37,851 nt of DNA from NCBI GenBank assembly GCA_030647205.1, contig JAUSJO010000002.1, positions 75,261 to 113,111 on the forward strand, in the 5' to 3' direction. Position 1 is the first letter of the stretch; every line of letters starts with the position of its first letter. This document shows, in pieces, positions 26,948-35,003 of this stretch. The translations under genes and the position numbers were made by a program. The DNA is from a bacterium (GTDB lineage Bacteria > Patescibacteriota > CPR2 > UBA1875 > JAJYID01). Below the pieces are notes generated by a model. It did not search any database. It saw nothing but the letters and a program-made list of their open reading frames with translations, and was not told where the DNA came from.

Positions 26948-28492
26948 ATGGAGCTTTCACCAAAGCAGCAAATAGTTGAGATAATCAAGAAGTCGGAAGA
27001 TATTCTGCTGATTTCTCATTCCAAACCGGGCGGAGACTCTGTTGGTTCGCTTTTAGCGTTAAAAAGAGTTTTGCAAGAAATAGGCAAAAAAGTTAGCGTT
27101 GTTGTCAGCGACCCAATCCCAAACTCTCTTACGTTCCTTCCCGACATTTCTGATATAAAAAAGACTGTTGATGGGTCAAACGACCTTGTTCTAAAAGTAA
27201 ATATCGAAAATATAGATATCGAGAAAATTTCTACGAATGCAGATGGGAAGACGCTCGATATTATTTTGACACCGCAGAATGGCAAACTTGATGCGGACAG
27301 CGTGAAGGTTGAGAGCGGAAAGCCGTCATATGACGCAATCATCGTTCTCGATACGCCGGATGTAGACAAGATTGACAAAATTTATGACGAGTTCACTGAG
27401 CTTTTCTTCGAAACGCCGGTGGTGAATATTGACCATCATGCCGGAAATGAATATTTTGGCACCATCAATTTGGTAGATTTGACGGCAACTTCGACCGCTG
27501 AGATATTAGTAGCCATCTTTGAGGCGCTCGGGAAAAGTAAGCCTGACGAAGATACGGCGACTTTGCTCCTTGCCGGCATCACGGCAGATACGGCTAGCTT
27601 TAAAAATACGAATACTACGCCTAAAACCCTAACTGTAGCGGCGCAGCTTCTGGCTGCCGGCGCTCATCAGCAGGAGATTATCCAGAACTTCTATAAAATG
27701 AAGACCCTAAAAACGCTGAAACTTTGGGGCAAAATACTCTCAAATGTCCAAAAGGATACAGAGTACAGAATTGTTTGGTCGAAGGTAAACAACGATGATT
27801 TTGTCCTCTCGGGCGTGACCATCGAAGGCGCGAAGGAGGTGATGGACGAGATGCTTGCCAACACACCAAACGCTGATGTGGTAGCGCTTCTTGTTGAGAC
27901 CGACAAAGGTATGGTCACAGTTCTCTTGAAGGGTATAAAGGGCACTGATGTTTTGAAAATTGCCGAAGTATTCGGTGGTTCAGGACAGGCATTGGCAGCT
28001 ACATTTGAAATGAAAAATATCCAGCTTAGTGCTGCCGAAGCAAAAGTTTTGGATGAAATTAAAAAAATCCGGGCAAAGAAGCTAGGAAGACCGATTACAG
28101 AAGAAACGGGAACGGTTCAGACTGATGTCCAAGTTGAAAAGGCGAAGGAAGTTGAGCCCGAGAAGGTTGTTGAAGAGTTAAAGGTAGAGGCTCCGGTTCA
28201 AAAAGAAGAAAAAGTTGAGGATGTTACCGAAGAGACGAAAGAAGAAGAAAAAAAATCTGAGGATTCCATCTCAAAAGCTATAGAATCTCTTGAAGCTTCC
28301 GGTGAAACAATAGAAGCCGAAGAAATACCGAAAGAAAAAATTATTCAGAAGGATCCAAACTCCATGACCCATGTGTCAGAGATATTGAAGAAGTTTAACC
28401 CGACCGACCAGCAAAAGTTAAATGAGCTTAGGAAGAAAAACGAAGAAGCAAGGCAAAAACTGAAACAAGAAAAAGAGCACGGCGGAAAGTAG
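26948..28492 (+). CDS. DHH/DHHA1-family phosphoesterase with acidic/charged C-terminal tail
   Basis: LLISHSKPGGDSVGS, VVNIDHHAGNEYFG, LLLAGITADTASFKN; tail EKVVEELKVEAPVQKEEKVEDVTEETKEEEKK. Confidence 0.85.
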   Translation: MELSPKQQIVEIIKKSEDILLISHSKPGGDSVGSLLALKRVLQEIGKKVSVVVSDPIPNSLTFLPDISDIKKTVDGSNDLVLKVNIENIDIEKISTNADGKTLDIILTPQNGKLDADSVKVESGKPSYDAIIVLDTPDVDKIDKIYDEFTELFFETPVVNIDHHAGNEYFGTINLVDLTATSTAEILVAIFEALGKSKPDEDTATLLLAGITADTASFKNTNTTPKTLTVAAQLLAAGAHQQEIIQNFYKMKTLKTLKLWGKILSNVQKDTEYRIVWSKVNNDDFVLSGVTIEGAKEVMDEMLANTPNADVVALLVETDKGMVTVLLKGIKGTDVLKIAEVFGGSGQALAATFEMKNIQLSAAEAKVLDEIKKIRAKKLGRPITEETGTVQTDVQVEKAKEVEPEKVVEELKVEAPVQKEEKVEDVTEETKEEEKKSEDSISKAIESLEASGETIEAEEIPKEKIIQKDPNSMTHVSEILKKFNPTDQQKLNELRKKNEEARQKLKQEKEHGGK

Positions 28493-28501
28493 CCAACCTT
28501 C

Positions 28502-28630
28502 TGTCATCCTCGAGCGGAACGAAGGATCTCTTTTTTTCTATCATTTCGACCGATACCACGCTAGTGAAAAGCGGAGAAATCCCTCTCCCCGTATGTCATT
28601 CCCGCGGAGGCGGGAATCCAGTCTTTAAAA
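28502..28630. repeat. composite REP-like repeats (TGTCATCCTCGAGCGGAACGAAGGATCTC; ATCATTTCGACCG...GCGGAGAAATCCCT; TGTCATTCCCGCGGAGGCGGGAATCCAG)
   Basis: palindromic hairpins; ATTTCGACCG/GCGGAGAAATCCCT recurs inverted at 29890-29955. Confidence 0.75.
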
Positions 28631-28635
28631 TAGTT

Positions 28636-28876
28636 TCCACTTTTTTAGAAAAAGTGGAGTAAAAATCGCGACTTATGGCGGCGACAAAGTATCGGATTTC
28701 AGTTCTCTCAGGTTTGAAAAAATGAACTCGCTAGATCGCTCAGACAACATTATTTTCAAAATCTTCGCTCACTTTATCCTCTCTTTGTCTTCGATAGTCG
28801 CAAGAGACCGTTTACCCCTAGACTCTCTTTGAAAAAATCATGCCGGGGAATATGATCTTCCCCTTTCGATAGTCGC
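28636..28876. repeat. dispersed repeat family A, second copy: CCACTTTTTTAGAAAAAGTGGAGTAAAAATCGCGACT ... GATAGTCGC (twice)
   Basis: same motif as 6514-6680; GATAGTCGC at 28793-28801 and 28868-28876. Confidence 0.7.
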
Positions 28877-28913
28877 ATTAGGAAAAAATACATTTTACGT
28901 TTACCATTGAAAT

Positions 28914-29558
28914 ATGAAAGAAGGAATTTATTTAATTGATAAGCAGGCCGGGTGGACGAGTTTCGACGTGGTTGCGAAGATGCGCGGTATTACCGGTATT
29001 CGCTCGATTGGCCATGCCGGGACTCTTGATCCTTTTGCGACAGGACTACTTATTGTACTGGTTGGAAAAGAGTTTACGAAACGGCAAGACGAATTTATGA
29101 AGCAGGATAAGGAGTACGAGGCCACCTTAAAATTAGGAGAGGAAAGTACGACCGGCGATCCTGAAGGAGAGATAAGGAAAATTGAAACTCGAGAATATTC
29201 AAAGGAAGAAGTTGAAGAGGCATTACAGAAGTTTATTGGCGAGATAGAACAGACACCTCCGGCGCATTCAGCTATAAAGATTAACGGGCAAAGAGCCTAC
29301 AAAAAGGCGCGAAAAGGCGAGAAGTTTGAGATTCCAAAAAGAAATGTAACGATCCACGAGCTAGACTTGACTGAATACAAATATCCGTTCGTGAAATTCC
29401 GCGTCAAATGCTCAAGCGGGACATATATTCGTACATTAGGGGTGGATATTGCCGAAAAATTAGGCACAAGAGGATACCTGACAGAGCTTAGAAGAACGAA
29501 GATTGGTGAGCATGACATTAAAGATGCAAAAGAGCTCTCTTCCTTAACAAACCCTTGA
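28914..29558 (+). CDS. truB: tRNA pseudouridine-55 synthase
   Basis: GIYLIDKQAGWTSFDVVAKMRGITGIRSIGHAGTLDPFATGLLIVLVGKEFTK. Confidence 0.95.
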   Translation: MKEGIYLIDKQAGWTSFDVVAKMRGITGIRSIGHAGTLDPFATGLLIVLVGKEFTKRQDEFMKQDKEYEATLKLGEESTTGDPEGEIRKIETREYSKEEVEEALQKFIGEIEQTPPAHSAIKINGQRAYKKARKGEKFEIPKRNVTIHELDLTEYKYPFVKFRVKCSSGTYIRTLGVDIAEKLGTRGYLTELRRTKIGEHDIKDAKELSSLTNP

Positions 29559-29610
29559 ACTGGAAGCTGATTTTTGGTATAATAGACAAGCGAATTAAAG
29601 AAAGGATGCT

Positions 29611-29880
29611 ATGGCTTTAAAGAAAGAAGAAAAGACAGAAGTGATAAAAGAAGTGAAGACTCATGACAAGGACACTGGTTCCCCGGAAGTTCAGATTGCC
29701 ATTTTTACTGAAAATATAAAGAAGCTGACAGATCACCTAAAGTCTCACAAAAAAGACAACCACTCTAGACGTGGGCTTTTAAAGATGGTTTCAAAAAGAC
29801 GAAAACTTCTTGATTATCTCATGAAGACAAACAAAAAAAGATATGATGAGGTAGTAAAGAAACTGGGTTTAAGAAAGTAA
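29611..29880 (+). CDS. rpsO: 30S ribosomal protein S15
   Basis: [50 protein letters not shown]. Confidence 0.97.
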   Translation: MALKKEEKTEVIKEVKTHDKDTGSPEVQIAIFTENIKKLTDHLKSHKKDNHSRRGLLKMVSKRRKLLDYLMKTNKKRYDEVVKKLGLRK

Positions 29881-29889
29881 TTTCTGTTA

Positions 29890-29955
29890 TTTTTGGGCGG
29901 AGCCGAAAATCCCTTTAGAGGGAAAGGGATTTCTCCACTGCGGTCGAAATGATCG
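29890..29955. repeat. REP-like repeat between rpsO and pnp (TTTAGAGGGAAAGGGATTTCTCCACTGCGGTCGAAATGATCG)
   Basis: inverse orientation of the 28540-28590 repeat. Confidence 0.7.
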
Positions 29956-30076
29956 ATAAAAGTACATTAAATAAATAATTGAGAAACCGGGAATTTTAGC
30001 CGAGTAAGATGAGTAAATAGTGTTACTATTAGCTCCTTGAACTCGTTTGAAATCTCTGTTCTCAGGAAGGAAAAAA

Positions 30077-32179
30077 ATGGAGAAATCAAAATCTCTAGGA
30101 AAAGTCGCTATACTTGCAAAGTCAGGCGGCAAGGAATTTAAGTTTGAAACAGGAAAGCTGAACAAACTAGCAACAGGATCGTGTGTTGTCTCAATGGGTG
30201 AGTCCATTGTTATGGCAACCGCGGTTGTATCAGAAGGCATGAAGGAAGGAATTGACTACTTTCCTCTTTCTGTTGATTTTCAGGACAAATGGTATGCAAC
30301 GGGTAAAATCTCCGGTTCTAGATTTGTAAAGCGTGAAGGCAGAGGTTCAGAACTGGGAATCTTGCGCTCAAGGATGATAGACAGATCTATCAGGCCAATG
30401 TTCCCAAAAGGGTACATGAATGAGCTTCAGGTAATAGTTACGCCGTTATCACTTGATGGTAACATAGACCCGGTTGTTTTGGGATTGAATGCCGCTTCGG
30501 CATCACTCATGCTTGCCGGTGTTCCTTTTGAAGGACCTCTCAGTGCGGCTCGAGTGGCACGCGTTGACGGAAAACTAATCTTAAATCCAACAAATGAAGA
30601 GGCGGAAGCTTCGGACATAGATATACTGGTTGCCGGAACAAAGGAAGCCATCACAATGATAGAAGGTGGCGGTAATGAAGTGCATGAAGACGTGGTTGCT
30701 GAAGCGCTTGAGTTCGCTCACAAAGGAATACAGCCGCTTATTGAAACGCAAGAAAAGCTTGTCAAAGAAATGAAGGTCAAAGAGCTAAAATATGAGCTTC
30801 ACAAACCAAATGAAGATGTATACAAAGCAGTATCAAAGTACCTTTCAGATAAACTTGGCAAAGCAACTCGCCACAACGATAAACTTGCCAGGGATTTGAT
30901 CATAAATGAACTTGAAGATATGGTTCATGAACAGTTTAAAGATGAGTTTGAAGAAGATGAGATCGGCATTGTCTTTGATAAAGTAATAAAAGAAGAAGTT
31001 AGAAAACAAATTCTCGAAGAAGGTATAAGACCAGACCATAGAAAAATGGATGAAGTCAGGGCACTATCTTGCGAAGTGGGACTTCTTCCCAGAACTCACG
31101 GCTCAGGTCTTTTCAACCGCGGAGAAACCCAAATACTCTCGACTGTTACACTCGGCTCACCATCAAAGGCTCAATATGTTGACTCAATGGATCAGGATTT
31201 TAACAAAAGATATATACATCACTATGTAGATACAGGGGCATCTTACGGTGACATCAAGCGTCTTGGTCCCGGCAGGCGCGCTATCGGTCACGGGTTCTTA
31301 GCAGAAAAAGCACTTGAACCGGTATTGCCACCAGAAGCAGAATTCCCATACACTATCAGAGTTGTTTCTGAAATCTTATCTGAAAATGGTTCTTCTTCAA
31401 TGGGTTCAATTAGCGGCTCTTCCCTATCACTTATGGATGCCGGCGTTCCGATAAAAACGCATATCGCAGGTATTGCTATGGGTCTTATGACTCAAGATGG
31501 TGATCTTTCAAAGAAACACGTCATCCTTACTGACATACAGGGCGCAGAAGATTTTGCAGGAGACATGGACTTCAAACTAGCAGGGTCAAGAACTGGTGTG
31601 ACTTCCGTTCAAATGGATATCAAGGTAAAGGGACTAACTCATGAGTTCTTGGTTGAAGTAATGAAAAGAGCAAAAGCTGCACGTTTGCAAATATTGGATA
31701 GCATGGATGAGGCAATCTCAGAGCCTAGAAAAGAAATGTCTAAGTACGCTCCACGACTTACAACTATGCAGATTAACCCAGAAAGAATCAGAGACGTCAT
31801 CGGTAAAGGCGGCGAAATGATTAACAAGATTATCGCTGAATGTGAAGTGGAAATAGATATAGATGATGAAGGGACGATCGTTATAGCCTCTACAAGCGGC
31901 GAAGCAGCAGACAAGGCAATTGACTGGATTAAATCCATCACAGCCGAGCCTGAAATCGGCAAGGTTTACAAAGGCAGGGTTGTAAAGATCATGGACTTCG
32001 GAGCATTTGTAGAGTTCATGCCGGGTAAAGAAGGCTTGGTTCATATCTCACAAATTAAAGATGAGAGAGTTGAGAAGGTTACCGATGAGCTCAAGGAAGG
32101 TCAGGAAGTAGACGTAAAGCTCATGGAAATAGACTCACAAGGACGAAACAACCTCTCGATGAAAGCCGCAAAGAAATAA
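30077..32179 (+). CDS. pnp: polyribonucleotide nucleotidyltransferase
   Basis: two RNase PH domains (GSGLFNRGETQILSTVTLG), KH (INPERIRDVIGKGGEMINKI), S1 (GKVYKGRVVKIMDFGAFVEFMPGKEGLVHISQI); start at 30077 has ggaagg RBS. Confidence 0.97.
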   Translation: MEKSKSLGKVAILAKSGGKEFKFETGKLNKLATGSCVVSMGESIVMATAVVSEGMKEGIDYFPLSVDFQDKWYATGKISGSRFVKREGRGSELGILRSRMIDRSIRPMFPKGYMNELQVIVTPLSLDGNIDPVVLGLNAASASLMLAGVPFEGPLSAARVARVDGKLILNPTNEEAEASDIDILVAGTKEAITMIEGGGNEVHEDVVAEALEFAHKGIQPLIETQEKLVKEMKVKELKYELHKPNEDVYKAVSKYLSDKLGKATRHNDKLARDLIINELEDMVHEQFKDEFEEDEIGIVFDKVIKEEVRKQILEEGIRPDHRKMDEVRALSCEVGLLPRTHGSGLFNRGETQILSTVTLGSPSKAQYVDSMDQDFNKRYIHHYVDTGASYGDIKRLGPGRRAIGHGFLAEKALEPVLPPEAEFPYTIRVVSEILSENGSSSMGSISGSSLSLMDAGVPIKTHIAGIAMGLMTQDGDLSKKHVILTDIQGAEDFAGDMDFKLAGSRTGVTSVQMDIKVKGLTHEFLVEVMKRAKAARLQILDSMDEAISEPRKEMSKYAPRLTTMQINPERIRDVIGKGGEMINKIIAECEVEIDIDDEGTIVIASTSGEAADKAIDWIKSITAEPEIGKVYKGRVVKIMDFGAFVEFMPGKEGLVHISQIKDERVEKVTDELKEGQEVDVKLMEIDSQGRNNLSMKAAKK

Positions 32180-32251
32180 GATTCTTAATAAAAAGACCCC
32201 CACAAGGGTCTTTTTTGATATAATATGTTTCTAAATAAGAGGAGAGATAAA

Positions 32252-32500
32252 ATGGCAGATAAAAGAGAAGAATTTAAGGTTTCCGGAAAAGATATAAAGA
32301 AAAAGGTTGAAGAGCTTGTAAAGGAAGGCAATGTCCGGAGGATTATTATAAAAGATGAAAAAGGTAAAACCATCATGGAGTTCCCTGTTACGGTTGGCGT
32401 GATAGGCGTAATCTTAGCCCCGATGCTAGCCGCGGTAGGCGCAGTTGCAACCCTTGCGGCAAACTGGACAATAGTCGTTGAGAGGAAAAAAATCAAATAG
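32252..32500 (+). CDS. DUF4342-like protein
   Basis: EEFKVSGKDIKKKVEELVKEGNVRRIIIKDEKGKTIMEFPVTVGVIGVILAPMLAAVGAVATLAANWTIVVE. Confidence 0.75.
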   Translation: MADKREEFKVSGKDIKKKVEELVKEGNVRRIIIKDEKGKTIMEFPVTVGVIGVILAPMLAAVGAVATLAANWTIVVERKKIK

Positions 32501-32503
32501 GCT

Positions 32504-32968
32504 ATGGAAATAAGAAAAGCTAAACTTGAAGATTTTGAAGAGATAAAAAAACTATCTTATAAGTTGATGGTTAATGAGACGAAGTTTGAGCCATCCTTTC
32601 AGCCTGAGTATGCTAAAACTGAGCATTCCGATAATTATTTAAAAGGCAAGATGGAATCAGAAAGTGCTCTTTTCCTAGTGGCTGAGCAAGAGGGAAAACT
32701 TATTGGTTTCCTGATTGGCACGGTTTATCCCAGTCCGAAAGCAAGACAGAGTGTTACCCCGGCCGTTTTGGACAATATTTATATTGATACCGCCCATAGA
32801 AATAAAGGTGTTGGTAAAGGGTTATTAGAAGGATTTCAAGCTTGGGCGAAGGGGAAGGGCTCAAACAAATTAAGACTTGGTGTTCATCACAAAAATGATG
32901 AGGCAATAAGGTTTTATAAGAATTTTGGTTTCTCAGATTTCTACTTAAAGTTAGAGAAGGATATATGA
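32504..32968 (+). CDS. GNAT-family N-acetyltransferase
   Basis: LDNIYIDTAHRNKGVGKGLLEGFQAWAKGKGSNKLRLGVHHKNDEAIRFYKNFGF. Confidence 0.9.
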   Translation: MEIRKAKLEDFEEIKKLSYKLMVNETKFEPSFQPEYAKTEHSDNYLKGKMESESALFLVAEQEGKLIGFLIGTVYPSPKARQSVTPAVLDNIYIDTAHRNKGVGKGLLEGFQAWAKGKGSNKLRLGVHHKNDEAIRFYKNFGFSDFYLKLEKDI

Positions 32969-33450
32969 AAGTAGCGGTTTTTAGTGATGTGCATGATAAT
33001 CTATTGCGTTGGCGAGAAGCGGCGGAGATTATTCGTGCTGAAAAAATAAAGGTTGGCTTTTGTTGTGGGGATATCGGTGACCTGCAGACTGTGGAAGAAG
33101 TCGCTAAATCCTTTGAAACTCTATATTTGGCGCTTGGAAATCTTGATTTTAAGATTAAAAATATGACAGGTCTCTTTCCTGAAAATGTGATTTTTGCCCG
33201 AGATTATGGTGAGATTGAGCTCAAAAAAGTGAAGATTGCCTATGTTCATAGCAAACACATTGCGAAACAACTGGCCGAGTCGGGTAAATATGACATAGTT
33301 TTTTATGGTCATACCCATACTCCATGGGAGGAAAAGGTTGGCAGCACAGTGCTCTTAAACCCCGGTGAGGTCGCCGGGCACTTCGGAAAAGCCTCTTTTG
33401 CTATATATGACCTAAGAAAAATGAAGGCGGAGCTCAAGCTCTTGACATGA
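32965..33450 (+). CDS. YfcE/MJ0936-family metallophosphoesterase
   Basis: MKVAVFSDVHDN, CGDIGD, LGNLD, FYGHTHTPWEEKVGSTVLLNPGEV; ATGA overlap with the GNAT gene. Confidence 0.92.
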   Translation: MKVAVFSDVHDNLLRWREAAEIIRAEKIKVGFCCGDIGDLQTVEEVAKSFETLYLALGNLDFKIKNMTGLFPENVIFARDYGEIELKKVKIAYVHSKHIAKQLAESGKYDIVFYGHTHTPWEEKVGSTVLLNPGEVAGHFGKASFAIYDLRKMKAELKLLT

Positions 33451-33480
33451 TCTCAGAAACAACATAAAAAATATTGACAA
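33409..33480 (+). repeat. 72-bp direct repeat, copy 1 (3' end of metallophosphoesterase gene plus -35 box)
   Basis: ~60/72 matches by eye to 34122-34193. Confidence 0.85.
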
Positions 33481-33502
33481 TCAATGGCTATTATGTTAAA
33501 GT
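33474..33502 (+). promoter_or_regulatory. promoter TTGACA-17-TAAAGT for the 33672 ORF
   Basis: consensus -35 with 17-bp spacer. Confidence 0.6.
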
Positions 33503-33671
33503 GTCTTAGTTAACTTTTATGGTTAACTTTTGTATCTTGAAGTTTTTACATTCTATATTGCCTCATTTAGAGTACATACTCTGAGTCCGGAGCGGGTGCA
33601 AGAAGTGCGCTCTAGATTTGTCTAAGTATGAACATATCAATAGAACAACTAGACAGAGGGAGGTGAATTAA

Positions 33672-34034
33672 TTGAGTATTCATCGTAACAGCACCGGAGG
33701 AGTCATTGAAGATGTGAATGGCCACGATATCAGTCAGGGGGAGCTTTTTACGGTCGAGAGTGGAAAGACCTACTGCACGGCTTGTCGTTCGCTCCCTTCA
33801 CATATCAGTGATAGGTCCTACGATAGCTCTGGCGACTCTGCTTTGGGCATCGACCCTATTATGACTCTGGTTATGCTGGATCTGATTCTTGACGACTCAC
33901 AGCCAGATATCTCGGACATTGATAATGATCCGAGTCCAGACAACAATGGCACGGATGGCTGTGATAGCGGCAACTTCGACGATGGTTCCAGCGACTTCGG
34001 TAGTGACTGTGGTGACAGCGGATCCGGTGACTGA
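33672..34034 (+). CDS. hypothetical small protein with CxxC and low-complexity Asp/Ser/Gly-rich acidic tail (TTG start)
   Basis: gggaggtg RBS; YCTACRS...; tail DDSQPDISDIDNDPSPDNNGTDGCDSGNFDDGSSDFGSDCGDSGSGD. Confidence 0.6.
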   Translation: MSIHRNSTGGVIEDVNGHDISQGELFTVESGKTYCTACRSLPSHISDRSYDSSGDSALGIDPIMTLVMLDLILDDSQPDISDIDNDPSPDNNGTDGCDSGNFDDGSSDFGSDCGDSGSGD

Positions 34035-34074
34035 TATCACCTCTCTGTTGGCAAAATCGATATAGATGTAAGGA

Positions 34075-34115
34075 AAAGGGCCCTGGCTTTTTATACAGGG
34101 CCCTTTATTTTTTTT
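34075..34115 (+). terminator. intrinsic terminator AAAGGGCCCTG ... CAGGGCCCTTTATTTTTTTT
   Basis: 11-bp stem plus T-tract. Confidence 0.88.
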
Positions 34116-34121
34116 AATACA

Positions 34122-34193
34122 GACTTAGCAAAAATGAAGGCAGAGCTTAAGCTCTTAATATAATCTCAAAAATAGCATAAAAAGTATTGACAA
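34122..34193 (+). repeat. 72-bp direct repeat, copy 2 (remnant ...AKMKAELKLLI* plus -35 box)
   Basis: matches 33409-33480; C-terminal coding end conserved. Confidence 0.85.
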
Positions 34194-34215
34194 ATTATCT
34201 TTTGTTTAGTATAAT
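34187..34215 (+). promoter_or_regulatory. consensus promoter TTGACA-17-TATAAT for the TelA operon
   Basis: perfect -35 and -10 with 17-bp spacing. Confidence 0.85.
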
Positions 34216-34264
34216 ATCTGATGGTCAAATTTTTTATGGCCAATCAACTGTAATAACTTAATAG

Positions 34265-34374
34265 ACTGATGACCCGAGGGATCCGGAGGGAGTGGATCAT
34301 CAGTTTATTATTAACTAATAAACTGCCTTTGCTCAAGGCACAAGAGCCTCACTGTGAGGAATAAGTATTATTCC
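34265..34374 (+). ncRNA. structured 5' leader: train of at least five hairpins upstream of the TelA operon
   Basis: ACTGATGA/TCATCAGT, CAGTTTATT/AATAAACTG, GCCTT/AAGGC, CCTCA/TGAGG, GGAATAA/TTATTCC. Confidence 0.6.
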
Positions 34375-34447
34375 AAAAGCAGCGGCCTTTGAAAAATATA
34401 TAGATACAGGAAAAATCCAAACACCAAACGAAGAGGAGGAGAAGAAA

Positions 34448-34987
34448 GTGAAATTGATTCTGTTAGTGGTGGTTTTATTGCTGGTTGTGGGGGTGACAAT
34501 AGTCATCCTTAGAGCACGAAGCAAGAAGGAAACGACCGTAGGTGAAGTGCCTCGGCCGGTAGCTGAAAAAAAGACAGAGGATTTGTCGGAGAAGATAAGC
34601 GGCCAGATTTCCAATCTGACTGACTTACTGCTCAAAATGAAGATCAAGAAGGTTGACCAGGAAGTCTGCGATATGGTTTCGGACATCGTAAGGAAACTTA
34701 TGATTGTCTTGCCGAAAGCGGCTTCCGGATACCCAGGGTCAGAAATGAGCTGGGTTACGGGGAGAGTGGCCGATGGCTATATCCCCGAGCTTGTCAATCC
34801 GTACGTCGATCTATCGCAGAGCGGACGGAGCGAAAAGAAGGAGGCCCTGGTAGGGACCCTCAAAGACATCGACGGGAAGCTGTCAGAAATAGGCAGCTCC
34901 CTTGATACTGGGGACGCCCTCAAGTTCGAAAGTCAAGTTGCATACCTGAAGAAAATGTTGTCAACGGCATCAATCGAAGCCATATAA
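34448..34987 (+). CDS. membrane-anchored hypothetical protein (179 aa, GTG start)
   Basis: gaggagga RBS; single N-terminal TM LILLVVVLLLVVGVTIVIL then soluble helical region. Confidence 0.65.
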   Translation: MKLILLVVVLLLVVGVTIVILRARSKKETTVGEVPRPVAEKKTEDLSEKISGQISNLTDLLLKMKIKKVDQEVCDMVSDIVRKLMIVLPKAASGYPGSEMSWVTGRVADGYIPELVNPYVDLSQSGRSEKKEALVGTLKDIDGKLSEIGSSLDTGDALKFESQVAYLKKMLSTASIEAI

Positions 34988-35003
34988 CCAGGAGGTTACC
35001 AAA

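Noticed and set aside
28502-28910. Possible CRISPR array because of clustered repeats
   Set aside because: Repeats are different palindromic units without regular spacing or unique spacers; no cas genes in the window.
34265-34304. CTGATGA in the TelA leader as a hammerhead ribozyme core
   Set aside because: The required GAAA after stem II and the cleavage-site stem arrangement are not present; CTGATGA simply pairs with TCATCAG.
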